A stretch of DNA of 64,000 nucleotides from Amycolatopsis rifamycinica (lineage in GTDB: Bacteria > Actinomycetota > Actinomycetes > Mycobacteriales > Pseudonocardiaceae): assembly GCF_000695625.1 (NCBI RefSeq), contig NZ_JMQI01000074.1, positions 124,001-188,000 on the forward strand. The letters are read 5' to 3'. The number at the start of each line of letters is the position of its first letter. Positions within the stretch are counted from its first letter, which is position 1. This document shows positions 59,937 to 64,000 of the stretch, in pieces. A program made the position numbers and the translations under genes. The notes below the pieces were generated by a model that saw only the letters and a program-made list of their open reading frames with translations, did not search any database and was not told the DNA's origin.

Positions 59937-64000
<4,064 letters not shown>

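Overview
The window reads as chromosomal DNA of a high-GC filamentous actinomycete. An Amycolatopsis-like Pseudonocardiaceae is my best guess, inferred from GC-rich third codon positions, GTG starts, secreted enzymes with C-terminal ricin-type (CBM13) or CBM2 modules, F420/LLM oxidoreductases, and an AfsR-type regulator next to a modular polyketide synthase. I call 44 protein genes (two run off the window ends) and two decayed gene remnants. I see no rRNA, tRNA, CRISPR array or complete insertion sequence.

Region 1 (0-10.4 kb) is mixed. It holds a partial inositol-monophosphatase-like gene with metal ligands missing, a secreted PHB-depolymerase/CE1 esterase, a PaaX-type regulator, a Tat-exported beta-propeller protein, and an isolated ATP synthase subunit c gene. 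It also holds a trypsin-fold protein whose catalytic His and Ser are both Ala, fused to ricin-lectin repeats, and a four-gene ABC exporter/two-component unit.

Region 2 (10.5-43.5 kb) is a plant-cell-wall degradation island. It carries two GH10 xylanases, a GH3 enzyme, a tannase-like esterase with an MHS-type transporter and a PucR-like regulator, and a GH59-GH54-GH10 operon in which all three enzymes end in ricin-type lectin domains. A GH6 cellulase-CBM2, a GH127 beta-L-arabinofuranosidase-family enzyme, a CE1 esterase and a GH95 enzyme follow. The intergenic regions carry three separable operator types: CGAAA-N-TTTCG-like boxes, one perfect CebR box (TGGGAGCGCTCCCA), and TGTTAGCGCTAACA-type palindromes. 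Together they suggest a sugar-specific control code for xylan, cellulose and arabinose/galactose polymers. Aromatic or acyl functions (acyl-CoA ligase, SDR, TetR-controlled alcohol dehydrogenase) are interleaved.

Region 3 (43.5-55.4 kb) holds TetR and LysR regulators, two F420/LLM oxidoreductases, and a tightly overlapped six-gene sulfur-scavenging operon: solute-binding lipoprotein, two permeases, double ATPase, SfnG-type sulfone monooxygenase and SfnB/DszC-type flavoprotein.

Region 4 (55.4-64 kb) is the edge of a type I polyketide cluster. It has a 21-bp minisatellite, an AfsR/SARP regulator, a PLP-dependent decarboxylase of the exosortase-A-associated type, and the first 4 kb of a PKS. 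The PKS starts with a KSQ-AT-ACP loading module with a methylmalonyl-type AT motif, so a propionyl starter is likely.

Two copies of a near-identical long palindrome (core GCACTTTCACGTGAAAGTGC) lie inside coding sequences 49 kb apart and look like a dispersed genomic element.
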